Source of the DNA: Deinandra increscens subsp. villosa
Taxonomy: Eukaryota; Streptophyta; Magnoliopsida; Asterales; Asteraceae
DNA: 64,000 nucleotides
Reading direction: 5' to 3'
Assembly (NCBI GenBank): GCA_039602395.1
Contig: JBCNJP010000007.1
Location: 104,396,788-104,460,787, forward strand
Positions within the stretch are counted from its first letter, which is position 1; the number at the start of each line of letters is the position of its first letter. The translations under genes were made by a program, and so were the position numbers. The notes beneath the pieces were generated by a model. It worked only from the letters and a program-made list of their open reading frames with translations, was not told the origin of the DNA and made no database searches. Below are positions 46,832 through 55,935 of this stretch, one piece after another.

Positions 46832-47956
46832 GTAATTAATTACACAATATCTTTTTCTTTTTTTAACGTTCTTAGTTAATTTAATATCAAAGTCGAAGAA
46901 TTTGAAAGTGGGTTTGAATATGTCATTATGCCTTAATTGAAGGTTGGTTGATTTCTAAACTTACTTCACTACATGGCTAAAGAAAGTTTTTGTTTTTGTT
47001 GTGGTTAATTAAAAAAAAAAAAAAACTCTGCAAAAAGAAAGATCTGAAATAAGGGTAACCATGGAGTTCATGTGTAGTTGATTCTGGAAAACCACTCACT
47101 TTTCAAGATTTTGCTCTAAGTTTATATCATATATATGTATGTATTCAAAGTCGCTTTCATTTCAATGTGTATGAATCCGAAGTGTGATTGGTTTTGTTTC
47201 AAAGAGTATGAATGTGCACACCTTTTTTTTGCAATAGTAATCGCCCCATTTAAGCATTTTGCTGATGAATTCGATGTTATGCCCTAATGTGAACTTTACT
47301 ACATTAGTTGGTTTCTAAAGTTACTTCACTGTAATATGTGTATCATTTTGTCTACATGCTCTGTTTGAATTATTAATTTATTGTGATTACTAGTGTGTGT
47401 GAATTGTGATTACTTAGAGTTACTCAAGGTACCTGCATGGGCAGGTCGGGCGGGTTATGTAATGGGTCATAGGTCTACAAACTACATGCTCTGCCCCTTG
47501 GACCCCGCTCTCTCAGGTGCAACACCCCCGAACCCTCACCAAGGGGCGTTGCCCCCTTGGAGAACCCCCTTTGAGGTTCTATACTTACAATTTTATTATG
47601 CACTGCCCCGTATCATCAAACCTGACCGATATAAATTATAAATACGATCAATCCATAAATAAATCCTAATTACAATAAAATAGCAACAACATTCACCAAA
47701 TGATACGTGGAAGTTGAAAACCTGTGTTTAACACTAAGAAAGTAAGATACTTCCATTTGCTAAAACTATTTTTTAAGGGTCTTATTTAGTGCCGTTTGCC
47801 AATAAAATATAAAAGTAGAGAATAAACAAAAGTGTGCATTTAGATTAAGAAAGGTAGAGCAGACTTATTCGTGTTGCCCAAGCTAGTCATGTATTATATA
47901 ATGAAAAAGTCCAATTATTCCCCACCTAAATTCGTGATGCCCAAGTAACAAGACTC
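46832..47956. other. Intergenic; GC-richer repeat-like patch at 47425-47620
   Basis: Mostly AT-rich without genes. The patch at 47425-47620 has GGGGCGTTGCCCCCTTGG and CCCCTTGGACCCCGCT, words that recur in plant repetitive DNA. Its open frame is proline-rich and not recognisable. The end is the promoter of the vWA gene, with TATAAAC at 47957-47963. Confidence 0.4.
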
Positions 47957-48035
47957 TATAAACACAAACACCATGCAACATCAAAAAGCAAAACCAAAAA
48001 CACAAACCATTTCAACACCACCTACAAACCTCAAA

Positions 48036-49964
48036 ATGGCACCCACCTCCACCTCCCTCCTTGGTCCACCGGAGATATACAGTTCCCACCAAAAACCCGC
48101 CGTCTCACCGCCCTCTTCCGCCGCTACCTCACACCCATTCATGGCCGCCATGGTCTCCAACTTCAACTCCACAAGAGTCCCCCCAACCCCACCCATGGGC
48201 TACACCGAAAACATGTCCCCTACTTTTCTATCAACAGGCAACCCTTGCCTTGATTACTTCTTCCACATTGTCCCCGGATCTCCACCCGAAACCGTCTCGT
48301 GGCGTCTCCTACAATCATGGGAACACGACCCGTTGACAACGTTAAAACTAATCTGCAACCTCCGAGGGGTCCGAGGCACGGGGAAATCCGATAAAGAAGG
48401 GTACTATACCTCCGCCTTGTGGCTTCATAAACACCACCCTAAAACCCTAGCCTGCAATCTCGCATCGTTGGCGGGATTCGGGTACTTCAAGGACTTGCCC
48501 GAGATACTCTATCGACTTCTCGAAGGAGCCGATGTTCGTAGAAAAGCAAAGGAGGAACATTTGAAGCGATCAATCCGTCGCCACGGTCGACATAATCGCT
48601 CAAAACGGGCCGCTCCATTTGCAAGACATCAAAGAAGAAGAAACAAGAGTGTGCCAAGAGAAGAAAGGATAGTTTCGGAGATGAAGAGGGTCGAGATCGA
48701 AAAGGAGAAGGCGAGCGAGATTAGAAAGGCGAAAAGGATCACGAAGGCTACGAAAGCCATCGAAAGGTATAGTCGTGACCCGGACTACCGGTTTTTACAC
48801 GACCGTGTTTCGGATCTTTTCTCCGAGCTCCTTCGGTCAGATATCAAGTTCCTGACCGAAGGAGAACCGGAAAAGATCAGTCTCGCGGCGAAATGGTGTC
48901 CGTCTTTGGATTCGTCGTTCGATAAATCGACTTTACTATGCGAAAGCATCGCGAAGAAAGTGTTCCCTCGTGACGAATTCTCGGAATACGAAGACGTCGA
49001 AGCCGCTCATTACGCGTATCGTGTTCGCGACCGGTTACGAAAACAGGTACTGGTGCCTCTTAGGAAATCTTTAGAGTTACCAGAGGTGTACATAGGGCAG
49101 AATCAATGGCATTTGATCCCATACAATAGAGTAGCTTCCGTAGCTATGAAGTTCTACAAAGAGAAGTTCTTAAAACACGATGAGTTAAGGTTCAAACAGC
49201 ATCTCGAAAACGTGCGGTCCGGGAAGGCGAAAATGGCCGCGGGAGCGCTGCTTCCACACGAGATCATATCGTGTTTGGAAGACGGAGATGGCGGTGAGGT
49301 GGCCGAGCTTCAATGGAAGAGAATGGTGGAGGATATGTTAACAAAAGGGAAGCTAAACAACTGTTTAGCGATCTGCGATGTTTCGGGGAGCATGAGCGGG
49401 GTTCCGATGGAGGTTTGTGTTGCTCTTGGCGTTCTTGTTTCGGAACTAAGCGAGGCACCGTGGAAAGGGAAGGTGGTTAGTTTTAGCGCAAACCCGCAAC
49501 TGAATTCGGTACAAGGTGACGATCTGCGGTCGAAGATCGAGTTTGTGAGAACGATGGAGTGGGGGATGAACACTGACTTCCAAAAGGTGTTTGATCTGAT
49601 TCTTGAAGTGGCATCGAATGCGAGATTGAGCGAACACGAGATGGTGAAGAGGGTTTTCGTGTTTAGCGACATGGAGTTCGATGAGGCTTCAGTGCGTCCG
49701 TGGGAGACGGATTATGAGGCGATCAAGAGGAAGTTTGGGGAGAGGGGGTATGGAGGAGCGGTGCCGGAGATGGTGTTCTGGAACCTGAGGGATTCTCGTG
49801 CGACTCCGGTGGCGGGGAAGGAGAACGGGGCGGCGCTTGTTAGCGGGTTTTCGAAGAACTTGATGACAATGTTCATGGAAGATGGAGGGGGGTTGAACCC
49901 TGAGAGTGTCATGGAGTGTGCCATTTCTGGACAGGAGTACAAGGAACTGGTGGTGGTTGATTAG
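48036..49964 (+). CDS. Plant vWA-like DUF2828 protein
   Basis: Single-exon gene of 642 residues from this start. I prefer the ATG at 48036 (AAAATGGC context, then LLGPPEI near the N-terminus) over the in-frame ATG at 47973, because the TATAAAC at 47957 would place transcription start downstream of the latter. The DUF2828 region begins around CLDYFFHIVPG (residue 71 on). A Lys/Arg-rich stretch (about 167-211) could be a nuclear signal or RNA-binding patch. The C-terminal von Willebrand A-like domain has the metal-site motif DVSGSMS (Asp448), MNTDFQ as the later Thr and VFSDMEFD. The family occurs across plants; the biochemical role is not established. The Arabidopsis counterpart is probably At5g13210, next to JAZ10, as here. 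Intact. Confidence 0.88.
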   Translation: MAPTSTSLLGPPEIYSSHQKPAVSPPSSAATSHPFMAAMVSNFNSTRVPPTPPMGYTENMSPTFLSTGNPCLDYFFHIVPGSPPETVSWRLLQSWEHDPLTTLKLICNLRGVRGTGKSDKEGYYTSALWLHKHHPKTLACNLASLAGFGYFKDLPEILYRLLEGADVRRKAKEEHLKRSIRRHGRHNRSKRAAPFARHQRRRNKSVPREERIVSEMKRVEIEKEKASEIRKAKRITKATKAIERYSRDPDYRFLHDRVSDLFSELLRSDIKFLTEGEPEKISLAAKWCPSLDSSFDKSTLLCESIAKKVFPRDEFSEYEDVEAAHYAYRVRDRLRKQVLVPLRKSLELPEVYIGQNQWHLIPYNRVASVAMKFYKEKFLKHDELRFKQHLENVRSGKAKMAAGALLPHEIISCLEDGDGGEVAELQWKRMVEDMLTKGKLNNCLAICDVSGSMSGVPMEVCVALGVLVSELSEAPWKGKVVSFSANPQLNSVQGDDLRSKIEFVRTMEWGMNTDFQKVFDLILEVASNARLSEHEMVKRVFVFSDMEFDEASVRPWETDYEAIKRKFGERGYGGAVPEMVFWNLRDSRATPVAGKENGAALVSGFSKNLMTMFMEDGGGLNPESVMECAISGQEYKELVVVD

Positions 49965-50829
49965 TAACGATAAATGTGTGTTTGTGTGTCCGTATGCATT
50001 TGGAAATGGAATGTAACAACACTTTTATCATATATAACAAAACTCTATTGTGCATGAATGTACTTTTGGTAATATTCACATTATCCTGCATTCAATTGAA
50101 CACAAAGTAATACATATATAAAAAATCAAACGAAAAAAGCTCGACGAATATCTCCCAAGCAAAAAAAAAAAGTCGATTATCGAATAGAATTGAGAATTAA
50201 TGTCCTATCTGATTCACTCATGTAATTGGAATGGAATCGAAGAACATTCTTTCTAAAATGATATTTGATTGGTTAAGTAAGGAAATGAAGTTGAAATTAA
50301 TTCTATCTATCTTACCTTAGAAAATAGAAATTCAACATTCCCCTACATGAAACTTATGGATTTCTAAACTTTTGTATGAAATGTTCTCTTTACTCTTTTG
50401 TTTTCAATATTCTCCTCATCAACAAATTTAATTCATCAGGCCCTTCGTTACTAATAGAAAATCGAACTAGAAGCACAAATCTACAATTGCAAAAGAGATT
50501 TGTTCTATCGATTTGAAGCAAAATTAAATCGCGGTTCAAGCAATAACGATTACCATGAAATCAACCATTCTAAAAACAAGATTCGAGATGGAAAGGAAAC
50601 AAATCGAAACCCATCTTGATGGTGGCGATGAACTGCATTAGAAACTCACAGATTGTTCTTCTTCATCAAGCATCACATATGTTGAAATTATTCTTAATAT
50701 CTCCAATTTAATTAATTTATTTTCTTATATTGTATTAAATGTTTGTTTTTACTTAATGTTTTATTTTGTTTTTTCTTATATGTTAAATAGTGTTAATAGG
50801 ATGCTGGTTGAATCAATTGCTATCTGGGC
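49965..50829. other. Gene-free DNA after the vWA gene
   Basis: The first 150 bases are the likely 3'UTR. The rest is AT-rich with no feature I can name. Confidence 0.4.
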
Positions 50830-50832
50830 TTA

Positions 50833-51234
50833 GGGCATATTTGGCTAACCATTTGAAAATGACTTATTGACTTATTGGCTTTTCAAAAAGTCAATAAGTT
50901 AAAAATATTGTTTGGCAAACTTAAAAGCACTTTTAGTTTAGCTTTTTGTAAAGGGTTAATAAGGAGTTTTAAAAAGCCACAAAAACTTGGCTTTTTGAAG
51001 TGTTTTTGACTTTTTAATGGTATAATTACCACAATACCCTCATTTAACATTATATCCACCTAACCTTATACCCACATAACTCCTTTTTAGTCATTTTACA
51101 TAAAAATAATCAATCTCATCATAAAAAGCTAATCCAAACATTTTTCTAAAAACTCCTTTTTAAAAAGTTATAAGTCAATAAGTACTTTTACCAAAAGCAC
51201 TTTTACACTCAAATAAGCACTCCCAAACATACCC
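50833..51234. mobile_element. Tourist-like (PIF/Harbinger) MITE
   Basis: 402 bp with TTA target duplications at 50830-50832 and 51235-51237. Ends are GGGCATATTTGG and (inverted) GGGTATGTTTGG. The arms are rich in CTTATTGACTTATTGGC and AAAAAGT words forming inverted sequence. No coding. Confidence 0.8.
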
Positions 51235-51237
51235 TTA

Positions 51238-54200
51238 ATTGGGCTTCAATATGTTGTTGGGCTTGTTTCTGCACATGGGTCATAAGATCCGGATGACGCT
51301 TTTTCCCGAGTTTATATAAGAGCCTTTAGATCCTTTTAAAAAAAAAGAGAGTTTATCTCAATACAAATCACATTTTTATATCTTCTCTCCGAAGTTCCTT
51401 CGTTCATTGCATCGCTGATTTAGGGTTTTGATCAAGTTGTCACGTTGAAAAACTTGTAGCCCGTTCTTATCTAGTATTCGAAGCGTTCTTATTTTTATTG
51501 AGTTGTAAAGATTTGTTTGTGGAGTGAAATCATAATTTGGGTTGGGTAGATTGTTTATGTTACTTCTTTCATCTGATTTCCTAAATTTGACAATATAAAA
51601 AATTTGACAACATAAAACAAAACGAAGAGTTGTTGCAATTTCTCGACTTGCAATGATTGAAGAAGAAGACGATATGAAGAAAACCTTATGAAATCAAAAC
51701 TTGAACCCGATTGAAACTTAATATCAATTTGGGCGTGCAAAGATCTAGCAAGTGGAACGATTTGGTAGTGTGATCGATCGTGTTGGGCCGATTATTTTAA
51801 AAAAATCCCTTTTGACCTTTGATATTTATGAAATAAAATAGTTTTTTTATCACTTTAATCAAATCATAAGGGTGGGAGTATGCTTGTCTAAGGCATGGTT
51901 TAGGCATATTTTTTTGCCCTAATCAGGTGATGCCAACAGGAAAGAGAAGAAATATGTAGAATTGATGATTTGGTGGAGGGTACGTTTGCCTAAGGCATGG
52001 TTTAGGCATATAGTGTTTTGAATTGATTAAAAAAAAAGTTACAAACGGTCAAAAATATACCCGTTGAATGGCCGAATCTCTCAGTATGAATCGGCATTTC
52101 ATTGCCGAAAATCGTGTGAAATATGCCGATGCCTAGGACGCCGACGAAGGAGGTATGCATGCCGATTTCGGCATCGTATATGCCGCTCCTATGCCGATGA
52201 ATTCGGTGAGCATACCGCTCACCCTAACCAGTTGAGAAGCAAGACGCTACCATAGCGAAAGCAAAAGCACAACACACTAGAAAACAAGAAACTACACGTT
52301 GAAGTTGAATTGACACCACTCCTCCAACTCAACAATCCTCTATTCCCTCTATTTTTAACCCAAAGAAAATTTACACATTTAATCTCTTTAAAGATAAGAC
52401 TAGTTGCCGTTCTTGAGCCTTCGAAGACCAACTCGTTATGACTCGTTACGCGCACGCCATAACCATTATACTAAAGTTTCATTATTGAAATAAACCATGT
52501 TTCACCGTGTTTAAGGGAGGGAAGACGGCAAAAATGATGAGGAGAGATAATGAGGTGACGTATGTCTCTCTTTCTCCTCCTTGTCTACGGAAGTTTGGAA
52601 ACGATTAGCTGGATGAAGGGATATATTGATTTGACTTTGATTTAGTTTTTGGTTTGTGGGGGGTGGGTTTTGACATGGGTCATTATCTTTCTGTCATGGA
52701 ATGGTCCGAAAGTGATGGGTGAGCGGACGACAAATTGTGGTGCGCCGGTTCTTCAACTTCTAGCGGCCACGTGTTGAATGTGCCAAGTTAGTAAGTTACA
52801 ACTTACAACTTGTATATGTCATTGCTGAGGGACCCTTTTCAAATTATTACCTACTAGAAGTTGATAATAAGTCTAAAATCAACAACACAAGCACATGTCT
52901 ACAAAATGAGGAAAAATATGAGAGGGAGAAAAAAATAATAATGATAATTTACCAATCGAAAAAAGATACCGTTATTACTCTAACACATAGATCTTATATC
53001 TTGAAACGCATTTCTTTCGTAATCAATATCTCAAATTTTATGTCTAAAAGACACAAAGCACACAAAAGTGACAGGGAGAATCCAAGTGAAAAAACGCACC
53101 AAAGTGAAAAAACGCGCCACTTCATTATAGGCAAGACGCATTCTATCTATATAACTTTTTATATATTTATCATATATGTTTCTATTATCAAAAACTTAGA
53201 TATAAATAAACTTTATCAGTAGTAACGAAATCAAAACTTTTTAACTAAAAGAAAATTCACAGGGCTATAATAGTTATTATTTTACAATCCATCGTAAACA
53301 AACAATATTATAAATTATCTTTAAATAAACAAAATATCAAATAGAATAAAGAGTGAATTATAAATTTAATTCTTTATAGGTTTGTACATTTTATAAGGTT
53401 TGTTATTTACCTTTACGAACACTTAATGTACTTTAAACTTTATAAAGTTTCACTCATTGTCATTTGTCCTAACAATCCTTACACCGAGTGTTATTTATAT
53501 TCTACAAAAGTTACACTGAGTGTCCTTTGGCGTAACGAACAAAATCGGGCCAAAAAACATTGAGTGAAAATTTTATGAAGTTTTAAGAAAATCAAGTGTT
53601 ATTAGTAAAGGTATAGTAATAAACTTACAAAACATACAGAATTTAAGAACAAAATTTATAAGAATGAAACATAATTTTAAACTAAATTAAATAAAAAGGT
53701 GAAAAGTAAAAAAGAAAAACAAACTTTATTATTTTGTCTCATTCTATAAGTGTTAAGTCACAAATCATAATATCTAAAAAATAAAAAAAACTAAAACAAA
53801 CAAATTTCTTTATTCTTATTGGGGGTTTTTAATGCTCTCTAAGGACACATATAAGTTGTAATAAATGTATCTTGAAAACTGAAAAAAATATTAATATTCT
53901 TTTTGAAAACAGAAAAAGATATTAAGATTATTTTTGAAAAATAAAAAATATACCAAGATTCATCTTGAAAAATTAAAAAGGTATAAAGATTTTTCTTGTA
54001 AAATATATTTTTTCAATTTTCGAGATGCATTTATTACATCTTATGTATGTCTTTAAGACACATACTAGAAAACTCATTCTTATTTTGTTCGAACGAACTT
54101 TATTTATATCTTCCCGCTTTTACTTTCATACTTTTTTCACAGTATTTTGCTCTCTATCTCAAACAAAACTAAGGTTAAATTTTCAGATATGTAATTTATT

Positions 54201-54312
54201 GCAACTTAATATCTCCACTGCAATCTATTGCAACTTAATATCTCCATAGCTTGGGGTCATTAGAAAAACTCATATATATAGTTTTACATATCGAATAAAA
54301 AAAATTGTATTT
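51238..54312. other. Gene-free interval with small repeats
   Basis: No gene recognised. A direct repeat CTAAGGCATGGTTTAGGCAT occurs at about 51889 and 51990. Near 52120-52200 the word ATGCCGAT recurs several times. A foldback element lies at 53841-54060. The rest is AT-rich. Confidence 0.4.
53841..54060. repeat. Foldback repeat with internal tandem units
   Basis: The left arm GTTGTAATAAATGTATCTTG matches the inverted right arm, which reads GATGTAATAAATGCATCTCG. Between them is an imperfect tandem series of about 37-bp units of the type TTGAAAA-N-AAAAAG-ATATTAAGAT. Possibly a MITE; ends and duplication unresolved. Confidence 0.5.
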
Positions 54313-54317
54313 CTGTT

Positions 54318-54647
54318 TGTGAAATATCTATAGTAAAAGGTTCAAATATGCCAAATATATTGTTTGGGCCAAATGTGACAAGGTGCTGATTCTATCGGGT
54401 TTCATTAGTTTGAAACTTAAGGGGCTAATTTGTTAATCTGCATATCGAGTTTGTTAATTACCGTTAGCATCCGATTTAGGTATATAAGCTCAGTTTAGGC
54501 ATTTGATTTGGTAGCTTCTTGTTTTCAAATTCCTTTTGTAAATCTCTTTCACTTTCGTTATCAATAAAGAATCAGTAATCGTTGGTCCAGATTAGATTCG
54601 TTTTCGTATTCAATTTCATGTGAGATTACCGATTGTATAACTCAACA
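54318..54647 (+). repeat. 5' LTR of the young Copia element
   Basis: 330 bp, TG...CA. A TATATAA box at about 54481-54487 and AATAAAG near 54567 are candidate promoter and polyadenylation signals of the element. Confidence 0.95.
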
Positions 54648-54649
54648 AT

Positions 54650-54661
54650 TGGTATCAGAGC
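54650..54661 (+). other. Primer-binding site (initiator Met tRNA)
   Basis: TGGTATCAGAGC lies two bases after the 5' LTR and is the standard plant initiator-Met primer site. Confidence 0.9.
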
Positions 54662-54702
54662 CACGTTAATTTTGGCTCGAATCGGTGATCAATTGGTGTG
54701 CG

Positions 54703-55935
54703 ATGGTGACGACAACGAAATTCGATATTGAAAAGTTCGATGGAAGGAATGACTTCAATCTATGGCGGGTGAAGATGAGAGCGCTTCTGGTACATCAGGG
54801 CACTGTAGATGCGCTGAAGGGTGAAGCCAACATACCAGAAGAACTCACCGAAAAGGAGAAGAAAGAGATGTTAGATAAGGCACACAGCGCGTTAATTCTT
54901 TGTCTGGGGGATAGGGTGTTGCGAGAAGTTTCAAAAGAAACTACAGCTGCAGGTATTTGGTCAAAATTAGAGCAACTTTATATGACTAAATCATTAGCAA
55001 ATCGTCTGTATTTGAAAAAGAAGATGTATACATTCAAAATGGCATCTGGAAGTTCAATGGAAACTCATATTGATGAGTTTAACAGACTTGCATTGGATCT
55101 TGAAAATGTTGATGTAACTGTTGATGATGAGGACAAGGCAATTATGTTCTTATCATCGTTACCTAGCTCTTATGAGCATTTTGTGGATACATTAATGTTT
55201 GGAAGAGACTCTTTGAGTATGGAAGATGTTACATCTGCTATGAACTCAAAAGAGTTGTCAAAGAGAAGTATTGATTCAAAGGAAGATGCTGGTGAAGGGT
55301 TAGTCATAAGGGGCAGATCTGATCAAAGGCAGTTCAAGAAAAAGGGAAACCAGTCAAGATCTAAGTCAAGGCAGAGGTTGAGGTGTTTTGTTTGCAATTC
55401 TGATAAACACCTTAAAAGAGATTGCCCTGAGTTCAAGAAAAAGAAGGGTGAGTTTAGTAACAGTAAAACTTCGAGCAATTACTCTCAAGGAGAGGAATCT
55501 GATGGATATGAATCTGCTGATGTGTTAGTAATCTCTAGTGATAAAATGAAGACTAATTGGATAATGGATTCTGGATGCTCATATCATATGACTCCTATCA
55601 AAGAATTCTTTTGTGATTTAAAACTTGAAGATCTTGGATCTGTCAAGTTGGGAGATGATAGGCCTTGTAAGGTACTTGGAACTGGTTCAGTTATGTTCAA
55701 GTTGGAAAATGGGACTGAGATCAGGTTGCAGCATGTAAGGTACATTCCTGATTTAAAAAGAAGCTTAATATCATTAGGTACTTTTGAAAGAGATGGGTAT
55801 CATGTGATTCTTAAAAATGGTAAGTCCAAGGTAATTAAGGGGTCAATGGTAGTTATCTCAGGAACAAGAAAGGAGAATAATCTCTACTTCTTAGATGGTG
55901 AAGTAGTTACTGGTGGCAGCACTTTTATGGCATAA
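54703..55935 (+). CDS. Copia gag-protease ORF
   Basis: The first ATG in the open frame is at 54703. The gag opening (KFDGRNDFNLWRVKMR) is of the Tnt1-like type. The UBN2 domain is followed by a CCHC zinc knuckle (CFVCNSDKHLKRDC) for packaging element RNA. The protease has the catalytic DSG in WIMDSGCSYHM. The frame ends at 55933-55935 just inside the pre-integrase region, 410 residues. In related elements the reading continues into integrase; here that continuation is in the +1 frame. Confidence 0.9.
   Translation: MVTTTKFDIEKFDGRNDFNLWRVKMRALLVHQGTVDALKGEANIPEELTEKEKKEMLDKAHSALILCLGDRVLREVSKETTAAGIWSKLEQLYMTKSLANRLYLKKKMYTFKMASGSSMETHIDEFNRLALDLENVDVTVDDEDKAIMFLSSLPSSYEHFVDTLMFGRDSLSMEDVTSAMNSKELSKRSIDSKEDAGEGLVIRGRSDQRQFKKKGNQSRSKSRQRLRCFVCNSDKHLKRDCPEFKKKKGEFSNSKTSSNYSQGEESDGYESADVLVISSDKMKTNWIMDSGCSYHMTPIKEFFCDLKLEDLGSVKLGDDRPCKVLGTGSVMFKLENGTEIRLQHVRYIPDLKRSLISLGTFERDGYHVILKNGKSKVIKGSMVVISGTRKENNLYFLDGEVVTGGSTFMA

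Noticed and set aside
53440..53570. Short repeated CACTGAGTGTC words as a possible CRISPR-like or satellite array
   Set aside because: Only two or three imperfect copies with unequal spacing, in a plant nuclear sequence.
55907..55935. Programmed ribosomal frameshift as first explanation for the gag/pol overlap
   Set aside because: No recognised slippery site or downstream structure is visible and relatives use one frame; kept as an open question only.
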